Assembly: GCA_007693595.1 (NCBI GenBank)
Contig: REDI01000082.1
Coordinates: forward strand, 1-64,000
Direction of reading: 5' to 3'
From: Deltaproteobacteria bacterium
GTDB taxonomy: Bacteria > Myxococcota_A > UBA796 > GCA-2862545
Length of the DNA: 64,000 nt
Positions 26,748 through 35,561 of the stretch are shown piece after piece. The stretch's first letter is position 1. Each line of letters opens with the position of its first letter. Under the pieces are notes generated by a model. It saw nothing but the letters and a program-made list of their open reading frames with translations, did no database searches and was not told where the DNA came from. The position numbers were made by a program, and so were the translations under genes.

Positions 26748-28321
26748 AATACCTCGACGGGACGGAGAAGAGCGTGTCGATCGAGCCAGGCGAGCCGGGT
26801 GGGGAGCTCGCGGCGGAGCACATCGCGCGCCTCGTTCGCCGTGGCAGCTTGCCCGTCGTGGAGCCTAAGCACCAGCCCCCCCCGCTCTACCTCGCGTTCC
26901 AGGCCCGTTAGCAGCTCCTCACGATCCCGTGTGCCATCGCACAATGCGAGCAGCGCGCGGTCGATGGGGTCGAGACGCACCACCTCGTGCCGGCGGTTGC
27001 TCACCCCCCAGGGGCAGCCGACCCTCGCTTGCAGCAGCGCCACACTGAAGGCCTTCGGACGGTCCGCCGAATCGCCGCCGAGTCGGATCGGGTGGGGCCA
27101 GAGCTCGGCCAGATCGCGCGCGAAGGCCTGGAGCAGGGCCGGCCCGAGCGTGGACTCGAGATCGTCGATCGGTTCGACCCCTGCGGCGGCGAGACGCTGC
27201 CCCGACAGCTCGACCCAAGACGCGAAGGACAAGGGCTCGGGGTGGTGCTCTTGAAACACGGTCCAGCCTGCCTTGATCGCGCGGTGATCGGACTGCAGCT
27301 CACGGGGTCCCGCTCGAAAGGTCAGCGGTACGCCCTGCGTCAGGTCCAGGGACGCTTGGTCGGAGCGCAGATCGCTGCTCACGAAGAGGTCTCGTAGAGA
27401 GGTCCACTCGAGGGTCCGCTCGATCGGTGCGTCCGCCCGAACCAGCAAGCTCCGACGAAAGGCGCGGTTCAAGACGAAGTCGAGATACTGCTGCGCACGC
27501 ACCAACTCATCGCTGAGCCCATCGAGCACCGATCTCACGCGTTCGGGAAGATCGAGGGTCATCATGTCGCAGAGCTCCGCCTCGCCCAGATAGGCGAGCC
27601 CGGCGTCTTGGGTCAGGCGGGCAAAGTCACGAAAGTAGATCGGGTCGTTGCGCGATGAGAGGTGGTCGTGAAATAGGTAGAAGTCACCCTTTTGTTCGAG
27701 CAATCGCTGCTCTTGGGCTAAGAAAGCGCCCCAAGGGTTGCGATCCGCCGGGACCGTGTCAGCCAGAAAACCAAGGATCGCTCTTGCCTGTTCCACGCGC
27801 CGCCCGGGCTCTTCGATGGCTTCGACGTGAAAGCGCATCGCGTCGCGAACCATACGCCTCATATGCCACCCCGGAAGCGTATTATAACTGATGTAGGCCA
27901 CCCCGTGACGCGAGAGCAGGCCGGCACAACGCTCCAGGAGCACATGGCGCAAATCCGGCTCGATCCATGAAAACACACCGTGGACGATGATGTAGTCGAA
28001 GGGGCCGTCCTCGGGGCTCAGATCCTCAAGACCACGCCGCTCGATGGTCATGTTGTCGAGGCCGAGCGCGAAGAGGACCTGCTGCCCCTCCCGGACGTGC
28101 TTGAGGACCGGGTCGATGCCCAGGAAGCTCGCCTTGGGGTGTTCCGCCGCCCGAGGGATCAGGTTGCCCCCCCCAGCACAGCCGATCTCCAGCACGCGCG
28201 CCCGCTCCGGGGGTGTGGGATCGAGTCCGAACAAGCCCGCAATCACCGACATCTTCGAGGGCATGGCCTGCTGGTGGGGCTGGCTCGGGTACGGGACCTG
28301 CTCATAGGCGTCGACAGACAC
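26744..28321 (-). CDS. SAM-dependent protein-methyltransferase-like protein (PKMT/regulatory-domain type)
   Basis: 525 residues from a GTG at 28321 with AGGAG 5 nt upstream. Residues about 35-160 are a Rossmann methyltransferase: motif I 'VLEIGCAGGGNLIP', 'FLGIDP' (acidic loop), 'FDYIIVHGVFSWI' and 'LLSRHGVAYISYNT'. Residues 170-410 match the methyltransferase regulatory domain found in rickettsial outer-membrane-protein lysine methyltransferases, and the C-terminus is a winged-helix-like part ('LDPIDRALLALCDGTRDREELL'). It probably methylates lysines or other side chains on a protein. Its stop overlaps the phosphatase fusion start by 4 bp, so the two are translationally coupled. Confidence 0.85.
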   Translation of the reverse strand: MSVDAYEQVPYPSQPHQQAMPSKMSVIAGLFGLDPTPPERARVLEIGCAGGGNLIPRAAEHPKASFLGIDPVLKHVREGQQVLFALGLDNMTIERRGLEDLSPEDGPFDYIIVHGVFSWIEPDLRHVLLERCAGLLSRHGVAYISYNTLPGWHMRRMVRDAMRFHVEAIEEPGRRVEQARAILGFLADTVPADRNPWGAFLAQEQRLLEQKGDFYLFHDHLSSRNDPIYFRDFARLTQDAGLAYLGEAELCDMMTLDLPERVRSVLDGLSDELVRAQQYLDFVLNRAFRRSLLVRADAPIERTLEWTSLRDLFVSSDLRSDQASLDLTQGVPLTFRAGPRELQSDHRAIKAGWTVFQEHHPEPLSFASWVELSGQRLAAAGVEPIDDLESTLGPALLQAFARDLAELWPHPIRLGGDSADRPKAFSVALLQARVGCPWGVSNRRHEVVRLDPIDRALLALCDGTRDREELLTGLEREVERGGLVLRLHDGQAATANEARDVLRRELPTRLAWLDRHALLRPVEVL

Positions 28322-28414
28322 GGGGACTCCTAGCTGCGAAGAGGGCCGGAACGAGGAGCCTAGCAGACCGCCGCGCAATGGGACCGAGCGCGGCGCCGGC
28401 CAGCGGTTGGCACA

Positions 28415-29221
28415 TCAGGGAGCCAGCGTCGGCGCGATGAGCGACAACAGACCCTCGGGGTCATCGACGTGAACCCAGTGGCCCGCGTCGGGGAGCGTGT
28501 GGAAAGTGACCGTCGGATCCGCGCGTTGCCGATAGCGCTCGACCACCTCGGGGGGCCAGCGATCGCTCTTCCCCGCCATCACGAGGTCCAGGGGTGCGCT
28601 GGGTTCGACCAGCACACCTTCAAGGTCAGAGACCCAATAGTCTTCGATCATCTCTTGCACCCCTCGCAGGTCGAAGGCCCAGACCAATCCCCCGTCCGCG
28701 CGGCGGAGGTTGGTGGTCATCCAGCGGGCGAGCGCCTGAGAGAAGCCACGCCCTTGGAGGTCTTCGACGAGCTGCTCCCGCGTTTGGAGCGGCTGAGGAA
28801 CCTCGCGGAGGGCGGAGATCACGCGTGCCACTTCGTTGTCGCCCGACGGCGGCTCCGCGTCGAGCCGACTGTCGAGCACCCAGACCCTCTGGAGTCGTTC
28901 GGGATGCCGCTGAAGGTATGCCGCCGCGACCTTACCGCCGTAGCTATGGCCGATGACCACTTGAGGTCGGCCGATCGAAGCCCCCAGCCGAGCGAGGTCG
29001 TCCGAGGTGCTCTGAAGGGTGTGAGGGCCTGACGCGCCACCGCTGTCTCCGTGATTTCGAAGATCGACGAGGACGACCCGCGCGGTCGGCTCGCGCTGAA
29101 CCAACCGACGGGCGAACGTGCGCCAGTTTCGACCGCTCCCGAGGATCCCGTGAAGCACGAAGGCGGTCCTGCCCCCGCCCTGCTTTCCTTCGATGATGGA
29201 GTAGTCTGGCAGGAAGGTCAC
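28415..29221 (-). CDS. Alpha/beta hydrolase (esterase/YbfF-like)
   Basis: 268 residues from the GTG at 29221, which overlaps the DUF1292 gene stop (GTGA) and has GAGGAA upstream. The fold is clear: oxyanion region 'VLHGILGSGRNWRTFA' (HG motif), 'VLVDLRNHGDSG', nucleophile elbow 'VIGHSYGGKVAAAYL' with Ser at about 103, acidic residue near 'LVMAGKSDRWPP' and catalytic His in 'LPDAGHWVHVDDPEG'. The 'DLRNHG' motif is the YbfF/ABHD11 signature, so it is an esterase acting on short- to medium-chain acyl esters. Substrate unknown. Confidence 0.9.
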   Translation of the reverse strand: MTFLPDYSIIEGKQGGGRTAFVLHGILGSGRNWRTFARRLVQREPTARVVLVDLRNHGDSGGASGPHTLQSTSDDLARLGASIGRPQVVIGHSYGGKVAAAYLQRHPERLQRVWVLDSRLDAEPPSGDNEVARVISALREVPQPLQTREQLVEDLQGRGFSQALARWMTTNLRRADGGLVWAFDLRGVQEMIEDYWVSDLEGVLVEPSAPLDLVMAGKSDRWPPEVVERYRQRADPTVTFHTLPDAGHWVHVDDPEGLLSLIAPTLAP

Positions 29222-29517
29222 GGTGTTCCTCGGGGAAGATCGTCCTGGCTCGACAGATCGAAGACTTCGTCGAAGTAGGCCCAAGCCTCGCTGATGAGGG
29301 CGTCATCGTCGAGCTCTTCGAGCTCAACGCCCCCCTCTCCCACCACACGAAGCCGGATCCAAGCGTCGGTCTCCTCACCGGGATGCTCGTCGGCGTCATC
29401 GGGAAGCAAGAGCACCACCTCGCGTTCGCCAGAACGGTAAGCGGCGATGAGCGCGACGGTGCGTTGAGCCCCCTCGTCCTCGAGCTCGAAGCGTTCGAGG
29501 TGTGGCGACAGCGGCAT
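29218..29517 (-). CDS. DUF1292 family protein
   Basis: 99 residues from the ATG at 29517, with GGAGG 6 nt upstream (a TTG four codons earlier is also possible). The sequence matches the DUF1292 pattern: an acidic N-terminal strand, 'VALIAAYRSGEREVVLLLPDD', an acidic loop, 'WIRLRVV', and a C-terminal helix 'EAWAYFDEVFD'. These small acidic proteins are widespread in bacteria and their role is unknown. It is translationally coupled to the hydrolase. Confidence 0.75.
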   Translation of the reverse strand: MPLSPHLERFELEDEGAQRTVALIAAYRSGEREVVLLLPDDADEHPGEETDAWIRLRVVGEGGVELEELDDDALISEAWAYFDEVFDLSSQDDLPRGTP

Positions 29518-29542
29518 CCGGACCTCCAAGCCGACAGCCTAT

Positions 29543-29574
29543 CGCGCGGAGGACCGCTGTGGGACAGCCGCGCG
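29543..29574. other. GC-rich inverted repeat in a divergent intergenic region
   Basis: CGCGCGG (29543-29549) and CCGCGCG (29568-29574) are complementary, with an inner CTGT/ACAG stem (29557-29560, 29564-29567). It lies between the DUF1292 and glycosyltransferase genes, which diverge. It may be an operator or RNA hairpin; nothing more can be said. Confidence 0.35.
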
Positions 29575-29599
29575 GCCCAAGGTCAGATAAGCGCGCTGC

Positions 29600-30673
29600 A
29601 TGAGCCTGATCTCCGTCGTCATCCCGATCTATAATGAACGCGACAGCCTCGCCGAGCTGATCTCCAGGCTCCAGGCTGCGCTGCGCGAGGAGTCGGTCGA
29701 GCTCCTCTTCGTCGATGATGGCAGCACCGACGGGTCCGCGAAGCTCCTGCAGAGCCTCCAGCACACAGTGCCCGGACTTCGACTCGTCCAGCTCTCGAGA
29801 AACTTCGGCCACCAGCGCGCCATCACCGCTGGGCTCGACCTGGCGCGTGGTGACGCGGTCGTGGTGATGGATGGCGACCTGCAGGATCCTCCCGAGGTCG
29901 TCCCCGCTCTGATCGCCAAGTGGCGGGATGGCTTCGACGTCGTCTATGGCGTCCGAGCCACCCGCCGTGGCGAAGGGGTCGCGAAGCGCAGCCTCGCCTG
30001 GGCCTACTACCGCCTGCTCCAAGCCGCCTCGCCCCTGGACCTGCCCACGGATGCCGGGGACTTCAGGTTGCTCAGCCGGCGAGCGCTCATCGAAGTCCGA
30101 AAGCTACGAGAGCAAGCCCGCTATCTTCGAGGCATTACCTCGTGGATCGGCTTCCCCCAAGCCTCCGTGACCTTCGATCGCGCACCGCGTCGCGCGGGGA
30201 CCTCGGGCTACCCTTGGATGCAGTCCACCAGCCTGGCCCTCGACGGGCTGCTCTCCTTCTCTCCCTGGCCCCCAAGAATCCTCATGCTGAGCGGCGCGCT
30301 GGCCCTCCTGCTCGGCCTCGTCTGGGCCGGGATCGCCGTCGGACAACAGGCGGGCCTCTTCCCCGCCCCGTCGGTCCCGTCACCCGTCATCGCCCCGCTG
30401 ATCCTGTGCTCCAGCGGCGCCCAACTCCTCGGTCTGAGCCTGCTCGCGACCTATGCGCGGCGCATCCTCGACGAGGCCTTAGACCGCCCACTCTACGTCA
30501 TCGCCTCCGACCAATGCCCTGCACCAACCTTACAGAACCGTTCCATGGACCCCGGTGAGACCGCCGCTGCACCCAACCTCTCTGCTAAGGTAGCCCTGCC
30601 CACAAGGAGCGGGCCCCCATCCGGCGAGTCCGGCACCATGCAGGAGCAACCATTTCCACGCCCACCCCCATGA
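29600..30673 (+). CDS. Family 2 glycosyltransferase with C-terminal membrane helices (DPM1/GtrB-like)
   Basis: 357 residues. GT-A fold: 'SVVIPIYNERDSL', 'LFVDDGSTDGS', 'LSRNFGHQRAITAGL' and the DxD-type motif 'VVMDGDLQDPPE' at about residues 91-101. The 'RNFGHQ' and 'GDFRLL' motifs identify the polyprenyl-phosphate glycosyltransferase group (DPM1, ArnC, GtrB). Two membrane helices (about 235-260 and 275-300) follow, and a disordered tail ends the protein. It probably loads a sugar onto undecaprenyl phosphate for glycan or lipid modification. The stop overlaps the next start (ATGA), coupling it to the pseudokinase gene. Confidence 0.92.
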   Translation: MSLISVVIPIYNERDSLAELISRLQAALREESVELLFVDDGSTDGSAKLLQSLQHTVPGLRLVQLSRNFGHQRAITAGLDLARGDAVVVMDGDLQDPPEVVPALIAKWRDGFDVVYGVRATRRGEGVAKRSLAWAYYRLLQAASPLDLPTDAGDFRLLSRRALIEVRKLREQARYLRGITSWIGFPQASVTFDRAPRRAGTSGYPWMQSTSLALDGLLSFSPWPPRILMLSGALALLLGLVWAGIAVGQQAGLFPAPSVPSPVIAPLILCSSGAQLLGLSLLATYARRILDEALDRPLYVIASDQCPAPTLQNRSMDPGETAAAPNLSAKVALPTRSGPPSGESGTMQEQPFPRPPP

Positions 30674-31896
30674 TGCCCCGATTCGCCGAGGCCGACGCCT
30701 ACCTCGAGCGGGTCTACCTCGAGCGCTGGCGCTCTACCAAGATGATGAGCACCTCGCGGGCTCGCGCCGTCATGCACGCCGAGCCCATCGACGCTCCCGA
30801 CGACGGGGCTCATCCGGGGGCGACGGTCATCGTGGTGAAGTATGCCGATAACCTCGCTGATGTCGTCGATCGCGAGGCGCTCGAACGCGCCGAGGAGCTC
30901 GAGAGCGAGCACGTCCAATCTCTCCTGGGCCACGAGGAGCTCAACACAGGTGAGCACGTGCTCATCGTCCCTGCCGATGGATCCATGCAGTTCTCAACCC
31001 GCCTGCTGACCACGCCCCCGTCCATCGCAGAGCTCGTGGGATTGCTCGGCGACATCGCATGCGGACTCGCAGACATCACCGACCAAGGCGGGGTCTACGG
31101 TCCGCTGGCCCTCGATCACGTCCTGCTCACCACGAGCAAGGACGGCCACGACATCGCATGTATCCCCCCCGTTTGGTGGGCCTGGCGCCATGGCCCTCAC
31201 GCCTCGTCCGCCCAAGCGTGGAGCTGCCCGACCCCAGGGGGCGACCCCAGCGTTCGCGCCGCCTGGTCGCTCGGCGCCATCGCCTGGCACGCGCTGACCG
31301 GCGCGCCGCCTACCTCGGTGCGATCGAACCCGCACCTGCGGGCGAAGCTGCCCGCTCGGATCCCCCACAGCCTCGCGCACGAGGTCGAAGAACTCCTCGC
31401 TTTGCCGCCTTCCGACGTCCCGATCGATCTGCGTCTCCTCGCCCAACGCCTGCGGACGCTCGCTGGAGATCTTGAAGAGAGCAACGTCTACATCGCGCCC
31501 CCCATGCTCTTGGGTACGCCCGTGCCCGCGGGCGAGCAGCTCCGTCCGCAAGACAGCGCCCTCCCCGTGCCTCCTCCTAAGCCGACCCCCAAGCCGGCGA
31601 TCCCTCGACCAAAACCGACCTTCGGCCTCACGGAGCAAGCCGAGGAGCAGCGAGCCGCCCAGGCCACGCCAGCCGACGCCTCAGAGCCCACGTCCAAGGC
31701 CAGAACACCCTCCACCGCTGCCGGCCCCGACGAGGAGCCAGAGCTCTTGGTCGACCCCGAGAAGGTCCGGGCCAGGCCCCCCGACGCTCGCGACGACGCG
31801 CAACAACCCAACGCCGCCTTGACCATCGGGCTGATCGTGGCCCTGGCCTTGGTGTTGTCGCTGCTGATCGCGTACCTCCTGGGTCTCCTGGCCTGA
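30670..31896 (+). CDS. Tail-anchored pseudokinase-like protein
   Basis: 408 residues, starting at the ATGATG that overlaps the glycosyltransferase stop. Residues about 40-270 have kinase-like secondary structure: 'LVGLLGDIACGLADITDQGGVYGPLALDHVLL' corresponds to the alphaE/catalytic-loop region, and 'RAAWSLGAIAWHALTGAPP' to the alphaF helix (normally SDVYALGxxLYELLTG). No Gly-rich loop, catalytic Asp or DFG remains. A Pro/Lys-rich linker follows, and a single C-terminal membrane helix (about 380-405). Its layout is the same as the 17082-18761 kinase, so it is a tail-anchored degenerate member of that family. Confidence 0.75.
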   Translation: MMPRFAEADAYLERVYLERWRSTKMMSTSRARAVMHAEPIDAPDDGAHPGATVIVVKYADNLADVVDREALERAEELESEHVQSLLGHEELNTGEHVLIVPADGSMQFSTRLLTTPPSIAELVGLLGDIACGLADITDQGGVYGPLALDHVLLTTSKDGHDIACIPPVWWAWRHGPHASSAQAWSCPTPGGDPSVRAAWSLGAIAWHALTGAPPTSVRSNPHLRAKLPARIPHSLAHEVEELLALPPSDVPIDLRLLAQRLRTLAGDLEESNVYIAPPMLLGTPVPAGEQLRPQDSALPVPPPKPTPKPAIPRPKPTFGLTEQAEEQRAAQATPADASEPTSKARTPSTAAGPDEEPELLVDPEKVRARPPDARDDAQQPNAALTIGLIVALALVLSLLIAYLLGLLA

Positions 31897-31905
31897 GCTA
31901 CCCCT

Positions 31906-31931
31906 CGGGGGCCGAACCCGTTAGGCCCCCG
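31906..31931 (+). terminator. GC hairpin, possible terminator
   Basis: CGGGGGCC and GGCCCCCG form an 8-bp stem with a 10-nt loop 10 nt after the pseudokinase stop and 29 nt before cysD. There is no T-run, so it is a weak intrinsic terminator or a stability hairpin between the two transcription units. Confidence 0.5.
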
Positions 31932-31959
31932 CCTCACCCCAGGGGCCCGGAGGACGAGC

Positions 31960-32880
31960 GTGACCCGAACCATCGACCGCCACGCGCTGTCGCACCTGCG
32001 ACTGCTCGAAGCCGAGGCGATCCACATCATCCGAGAGGCGGCGGCGGAGTTTGACAACCCTGTTCTCATGTACTCGATCGGCAAAGACAGCTCCGTGCTG
32101 GCCCGACTCGCCTTCAAGGCCTTCGCCCCCGCCCCGGTGCCCTTCCCCTTCCTTCACGTCGACACGACTTGGAAGTTCCAGCAGATGTACGCCTTTCGCG
32201 AACGGTTCGCCCGCGAGAACAACATCCGCCTGATCGTGCACACGAACCAGGAAGGCATCGAAGCCAACATCAACCCCTTCACAGCCGGCAGTCAGGTCCA
32301 CACCGACGTCATGAAGACCCAGGGCCTCAAGCAAGCCCTTAGTAAGTACGGTTTCGATGCAGCCTTCGGCGGAGCCCGCCGCGAAGAAGAGAAGTCCCGC
32401 GCCAAAGAGCGGATCTTTAGCTTTCGCGACGAGTTTCATCAGTGGGACCCCAAGAACCAGCGTCCCGAGCTCTGGAACGTCTACAATGGGCGCATTCGCA
32501 AGGGGCAGAGCGTTCGCGTCTTCCCCATGTCCAACTGGACCGAGCTCGACATCTGGCAATACATCCATATCGAGCAGATCCCCGTGGTTCCCCTCTACTT
32601 CGCTCGACCTCGGCCCGTCGTCGAGCGCGAGGGCACCCTCATCCTCGTCGACGACGACCGCATGCCGCTCCATCCCGGCGAGCAACCCCGCCAAGAGACC
32701 GTCCGCTTCCGAACCCTCGGCTGCTACCCGCTCACCGGCGCCATCAAGAGCACAGCCCGCACCATCCCCGACATCATCCGCGAGATGATGGTCACGAGGC
32801 TCTCCGAGCGTCAGAACCGCCTCATCGACTTCGATGAAGACGGCTCCATGGAGAAGAAGAAGCGGGAGGGATACTTCTAA
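31960..32880 (+). CDS. cysD: Sulfate adenylyltransferase subunit 2
   Basis: 306 residues, the usual CysD size. It starts at a GTG with GGAGGA upstream. The PP-loop '[13 protein letters not shown]' binds ATP; '[19 protein letters not shown]', '[14 protein letters not shown]' and '[36 protein letters not shown]' are classic CysD signatures, as is the C-terminus 'MERKKREGYF'-like end ('[10 protein letters not shown]'). With CysN it makes adenosine 5'-phosphosulfate from ATP and sulfate, the first step of sulfate assimilation. The stop TAA overlaps the cysN ATG by one base. Confidence 0.97.
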   Translation: MTRTIDRHALSHLRLLEAEAIHIIREAAAEFDNPVLMYSIGKDSSVLARLAFKAFAPAPVPFPFLHVDTTWKFQQMYAFRERFARENNIRLIVHTNQEGIEANINPFTAGSQVHTDVMKTQGLKQALSKYGFDAAFGGARREEEKSRAKERIFSFRDEFHQWDPKNQRPELWNVYNGRIRKGQSVRVFPMSNWTELDIWQYIHIEQIPVVPLYFARPRPVVEREGTLILVDDDRMPLHPGEQPRQETVRFRTLGCYPLTGAIKSTARTIPDIIREMMVTRLSERQNRLIDFDEDGSMEKKKREGYF

Positions 32881-34571
32881 TGACTCGAATCCTCGAACGG
32901 TCCGATGGCTCTCACCTCGCGGAGCGCGAGCTCATCGAGAACGACATTGAAGCCTTCCTCGAAGCCAACCTCCGCAAAGAGCTGCTGCGCTTCACCACGG
33001 TCGGCTCTGTCGACGATGGCAAGTCCACCCTGATCGGTCGGCTGCTCCACGACAGCAAGGGCGTCTACGACGACCAGCTCAAGGACGCGACCCTCACCTC
33101 CTCTACCGGAGAGGGGGTGGTCGACTTCGCGAGACTCACCGATGGCCTGCGGGCCGAGCGCGAGCAGGGCATTACCATCGACGTGGCCTACCGCTACTTC
33201 AGCACGCCCAAGCGCAAGTTCATCATCGCCGACACCCCCGGCCACGTCCAATACACCCGGAACATGGCGACCGGGGCCTCCACCGCGAACGTCGCGCTGA
33301 TCTTGATCGACGCCCGCCTCGGCGTCCTGGAGCAGTCCCGCCGCCACGGTTTCATCGCGCACCTGCTGGGCATTCCCCACCTGCTCGTCTGCGTCAACAA
33401 GATGGATCTCGTGGCCTACGACGCCGAGGTCTACCACCAGATCGTCAAGACCTTCTCGGACTTCTGCGAGGAGCTCTCCTTCCGGTCGGTCCAGTTCGTC
33501 CCCGTGAGCGCCTTGCTGGGAACCAACGTGGTCGATCGGGCCCCCGAGTCCACCCCCTACTACGACGGCCCGAGCGTGCTCGAGTACCTCGAGACCGTCG
33601 AGATCAAGGGCGACATCAACCTCTCCGACTTTCGATTCCCGGTGCAGTACGTGCTGCGCCCCAACCTACACTATCGAGGTTTCGCCGGTCAGATCGCCTC
33701 GGGCATCGTAAAGGTGGGCGACGAGATCGCGGTGCTGCCCTCGGGAAAGACCACGCGCATCACGCACATCGACACCTACGACGGCGAGCTCGAGGAGGCC
33801 TTCGCCCCGATGTCGATCAGCCTTCGTCTCTCGGACGAGATCGACATCTCACGCGGCGACCTGATCGTGCCGGTCAGCGCCCCCCTGCTCCGCGGCCGCC
33901 GCGTCGACGCCATGCTGGTCTGGATGAGCGAGACCTCTCTCGATCCCGGCAAGACCTACCTGCTCAAGCACATGACCCGGCTGATCCGCACCAACGTCGC
34001 CTCGGTCCGTTGGCGCCTCGACCTGGAGCGCCTCGAGCGCGACGCCTCGGTCGAAGGCCTGGGGCTGAACGACATCGGTCTGGTGCAGCTCGACGTACAC
34101 AGCGAACTCTGCTTCGACCCCTACCACGACAACCGCGCGAGCGGAGCCTTCATCCTGATCGACTCCCTCACAAACACCACCGTCGCCGCCGGAATGTTGC
34201 AGGGGCTCACCGACGAGAACGAGATCTCCGAGGCCCGCCGCGGCAGCCAGGTCAGCGCCGAGGAACGTCGCGTTCGCCTCGGGCACGAGGGCGGGATCCT
34301 CGCGCTGGGTGGCCCCAACGTCTCGGATCTGCTCAAGGTCGCTTGGGCCATCGAGCGCCGTCTCTTCGACGAGGGCGTCCTCGCCGCTGTCACCACCGAG
34401 CCCGAGATCGCGCGCGCTCTCCGGGCCGCGGGTCTGTTCGCCGTGCTCTGTGGAAGCGCCGAAGAGGCCCTGAACTACTCCATCTCCGACGGCGAAGCGG
34501 CGTCCGATCGACTCGACGCCACCATCTCGGCCATCCTCGATCGCGCCCGCGCCTCCGGACTGCTCGCCTAA
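32880..34571 (+). CDS. cysN: Sulfate adenylyltransferase subunit 1 (GTPase) with decayed APS-kinase-like tail
   Basis: 563 residues. EF-Tu-type G domain: P-loop 'GSVDDGKSTLIGRLL' (about 39-53), 'DTPGHVQYTRNM' and 'NKMDLV'. It uses GTP hydrolysis to drive APS formation by CysD. E. coli CysN has 475 residues. Here about 112 extra residues follow the CysN core, starting 'SAEERRVRLGHEGG' and containing 'AIERRLFDEG', both typical of the APS-kinase (CysC) half of CysNC. The expected P-loop GLSGSGKST reads 'GGPNVSDLLK', and the middle of CysC is missing, so APS-kinase activity is not expected. No separate cysC or cysH is nearby. Confidence 0.94.
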   Translation: MTRILERSDGSHLAERELIENDIEAFLEANLRKELLRFTTVGSVDDGKSTLIGRLLHDSKGVYDDQLKDATLTSSTGEGVVDFARLTDGLRAEREQGITIDVAYRYFSTPKRKFIIADTPGHVQYTRNMATGASTANVALILIDARLGVLEQSRRHGFIAHLLGIPHLLVCVNKMDLVAYDAEVYHQIVKTFSDFCEELSFRSVQFVPVSALLGTNVVDRAPESTPYYDGPSVLEYLETVEIKGDINLSDFRFPVQYVLRPNLHYRGFAGQIASGIVKVGDEIAVLPSGKTTRITHIDTYDGELEEAFAPMSISLRLSDEIDISRGDLIVPVSAPLLRGRRVDAMLVWMSETSLDPGKTYLLKHMTRLIRTNVASVRWRLDLERLERDASVEGLGLNDIGLVQLDVHSELCFDPYHDNRASGAFILIDSLTNTTVAAGMLQGLTDENEISEARRGSQVSAEERRVRLGHEGGILALGGPNVSDLLKVAWAIERRLFDEGVLAAVTTEPEIARALRAAGLFAVLCGSAEEALNYSISDGEAASDRLDATISAILDRARASGLLA

Positions 34572-34656
34572 AGGGCCCTCGACCGCAGCGTTCGAGCGGC
34601 GAGCCAGATCGTCGAGCGTGGGGTGGCTGGGCTCGCACCTTCGAAGCTGCCCCCCT

Positions 34657-35475
34657 CTAGACCGGCTCAACCGCCTGAGGGAGCTCTTGGTCGCGCAGGG
34701 CGTCGACCACCGTGCGGCCATAGGGCGTGAGCTTGAGGCCGCGGCCGTGGGGGAGCTCTTGGCAGATCTGGAGCAGCACGAGCTCCTTTCGGACCCGATG
34801 ATACCAGCGCTTCGGGTTGGGCAGGACAGTGCGGAGGTGTCCGGCGTGGGTCGGAGCGCCGCCGCGCTCGTCGATGCAGTGGAGCACATGACGCGAGAGG
34901 AGCGAGAGGTTGGCGGGATCGCGCAGGTTCTTGAGGAGCGCGGCGGTGTTGCGAGCATCGACGATCGCGCGATGGGCGCGACCGGACTGGGGCACGCCCG
35001 CTCGGGTCAAGGCCTTCGAGAGCGACGGGCGCAGGCGCTGACCGTCCCGGAGGAAGACGAGCTGGGCAAACTCGGCCTTGAGGTCGACGTTCTCCCAGGG
35101 GGGATCCCCTAGCCCCTGCTCTTGGAGCTGGCGGGCGAAGAGCACGTGATCGTAGACGCTCCACGAGGCCATGACGAGGCCATCGAGGTCAGGCTCGAAC
35201 CAAGCCCGGAAGGCGGCCCAGGCCTCGGAGAAGACGGGCGCTGCATCGACGTCGGCCTGGGTGATCGAGGTCAACTCCACGCAGAAGTCCGAGAGCACCG
35301 GGTGTTGCTTGGGTTGGATGAAGGCCTGATACTCCCCATCGACCCGGAGCTCGGGCCCACGGAGCCGCACGGCTCCGATCTCGATGATCTCGGAGATCTC
35401 GCGTTGGCGATTGCGCAGCTCCGGCTGCTCATCGGGCCAACAGGTAGCTTCGACGTCGACGACGATGATGGCCAA
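34657..35475 (-). CDS. DEDDh 3'-5' exonuclease (ERI1/KapD-like)
   Basis: 272 residues; the start is a TTG at 35475 with GGAGG 4 nt upstream and no better in-frame start. Exo I 'IVVDVEATCW' (Asp and Glu), Exo II 'MASWSVYDHVLFARQL' (Asp) and Exo III 'HRAIVDARNTAALL' (His and Asp) are all intact, so the four acidic metal ligands and the general base are present. The 'DVEATCW' form is that of the 3'hExo/ERI1 and KapD subgroup, which act on structured RNA or DNA ends. Residues 205-272 are a C-terminal extension of unknown role. It lies 86 nt downstream of the MacA-like gene. Confidence 0.9.
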   Translation of the reverse strand: MAIIVVDVEATCWPDEQPELRNRQREISEIIEIGAVRLRGPELRVDGEYQAFIQPKQHPVLSDFCVELTSITQADVDAAPVFSEAWAAFRAWFEPDLDGLVMASWSVYDHVLFARQLQEQGLGDPPWENVDLKAEFAQLVFLRDGQRLRPSLSKALTRAGVPQSGRAHRAIVDARNTAALLKNLRDPANLSLLSRHVLHCIDERGGAPTHAGHLRTVLPNPKRWYHRVRKELVLLQICQELPHGRGLKLTPYGRTVVDALRDQELPQAVEPV

Positions 35476-35561
35476 GGGGCCTCCGGGCGAGGCCGGGAGC
35501 CGTATCCGATCCGAGCCCGACGCGCAGGACGTTCTGCGCCCTTCCCCTGGCAGCGCACCCC

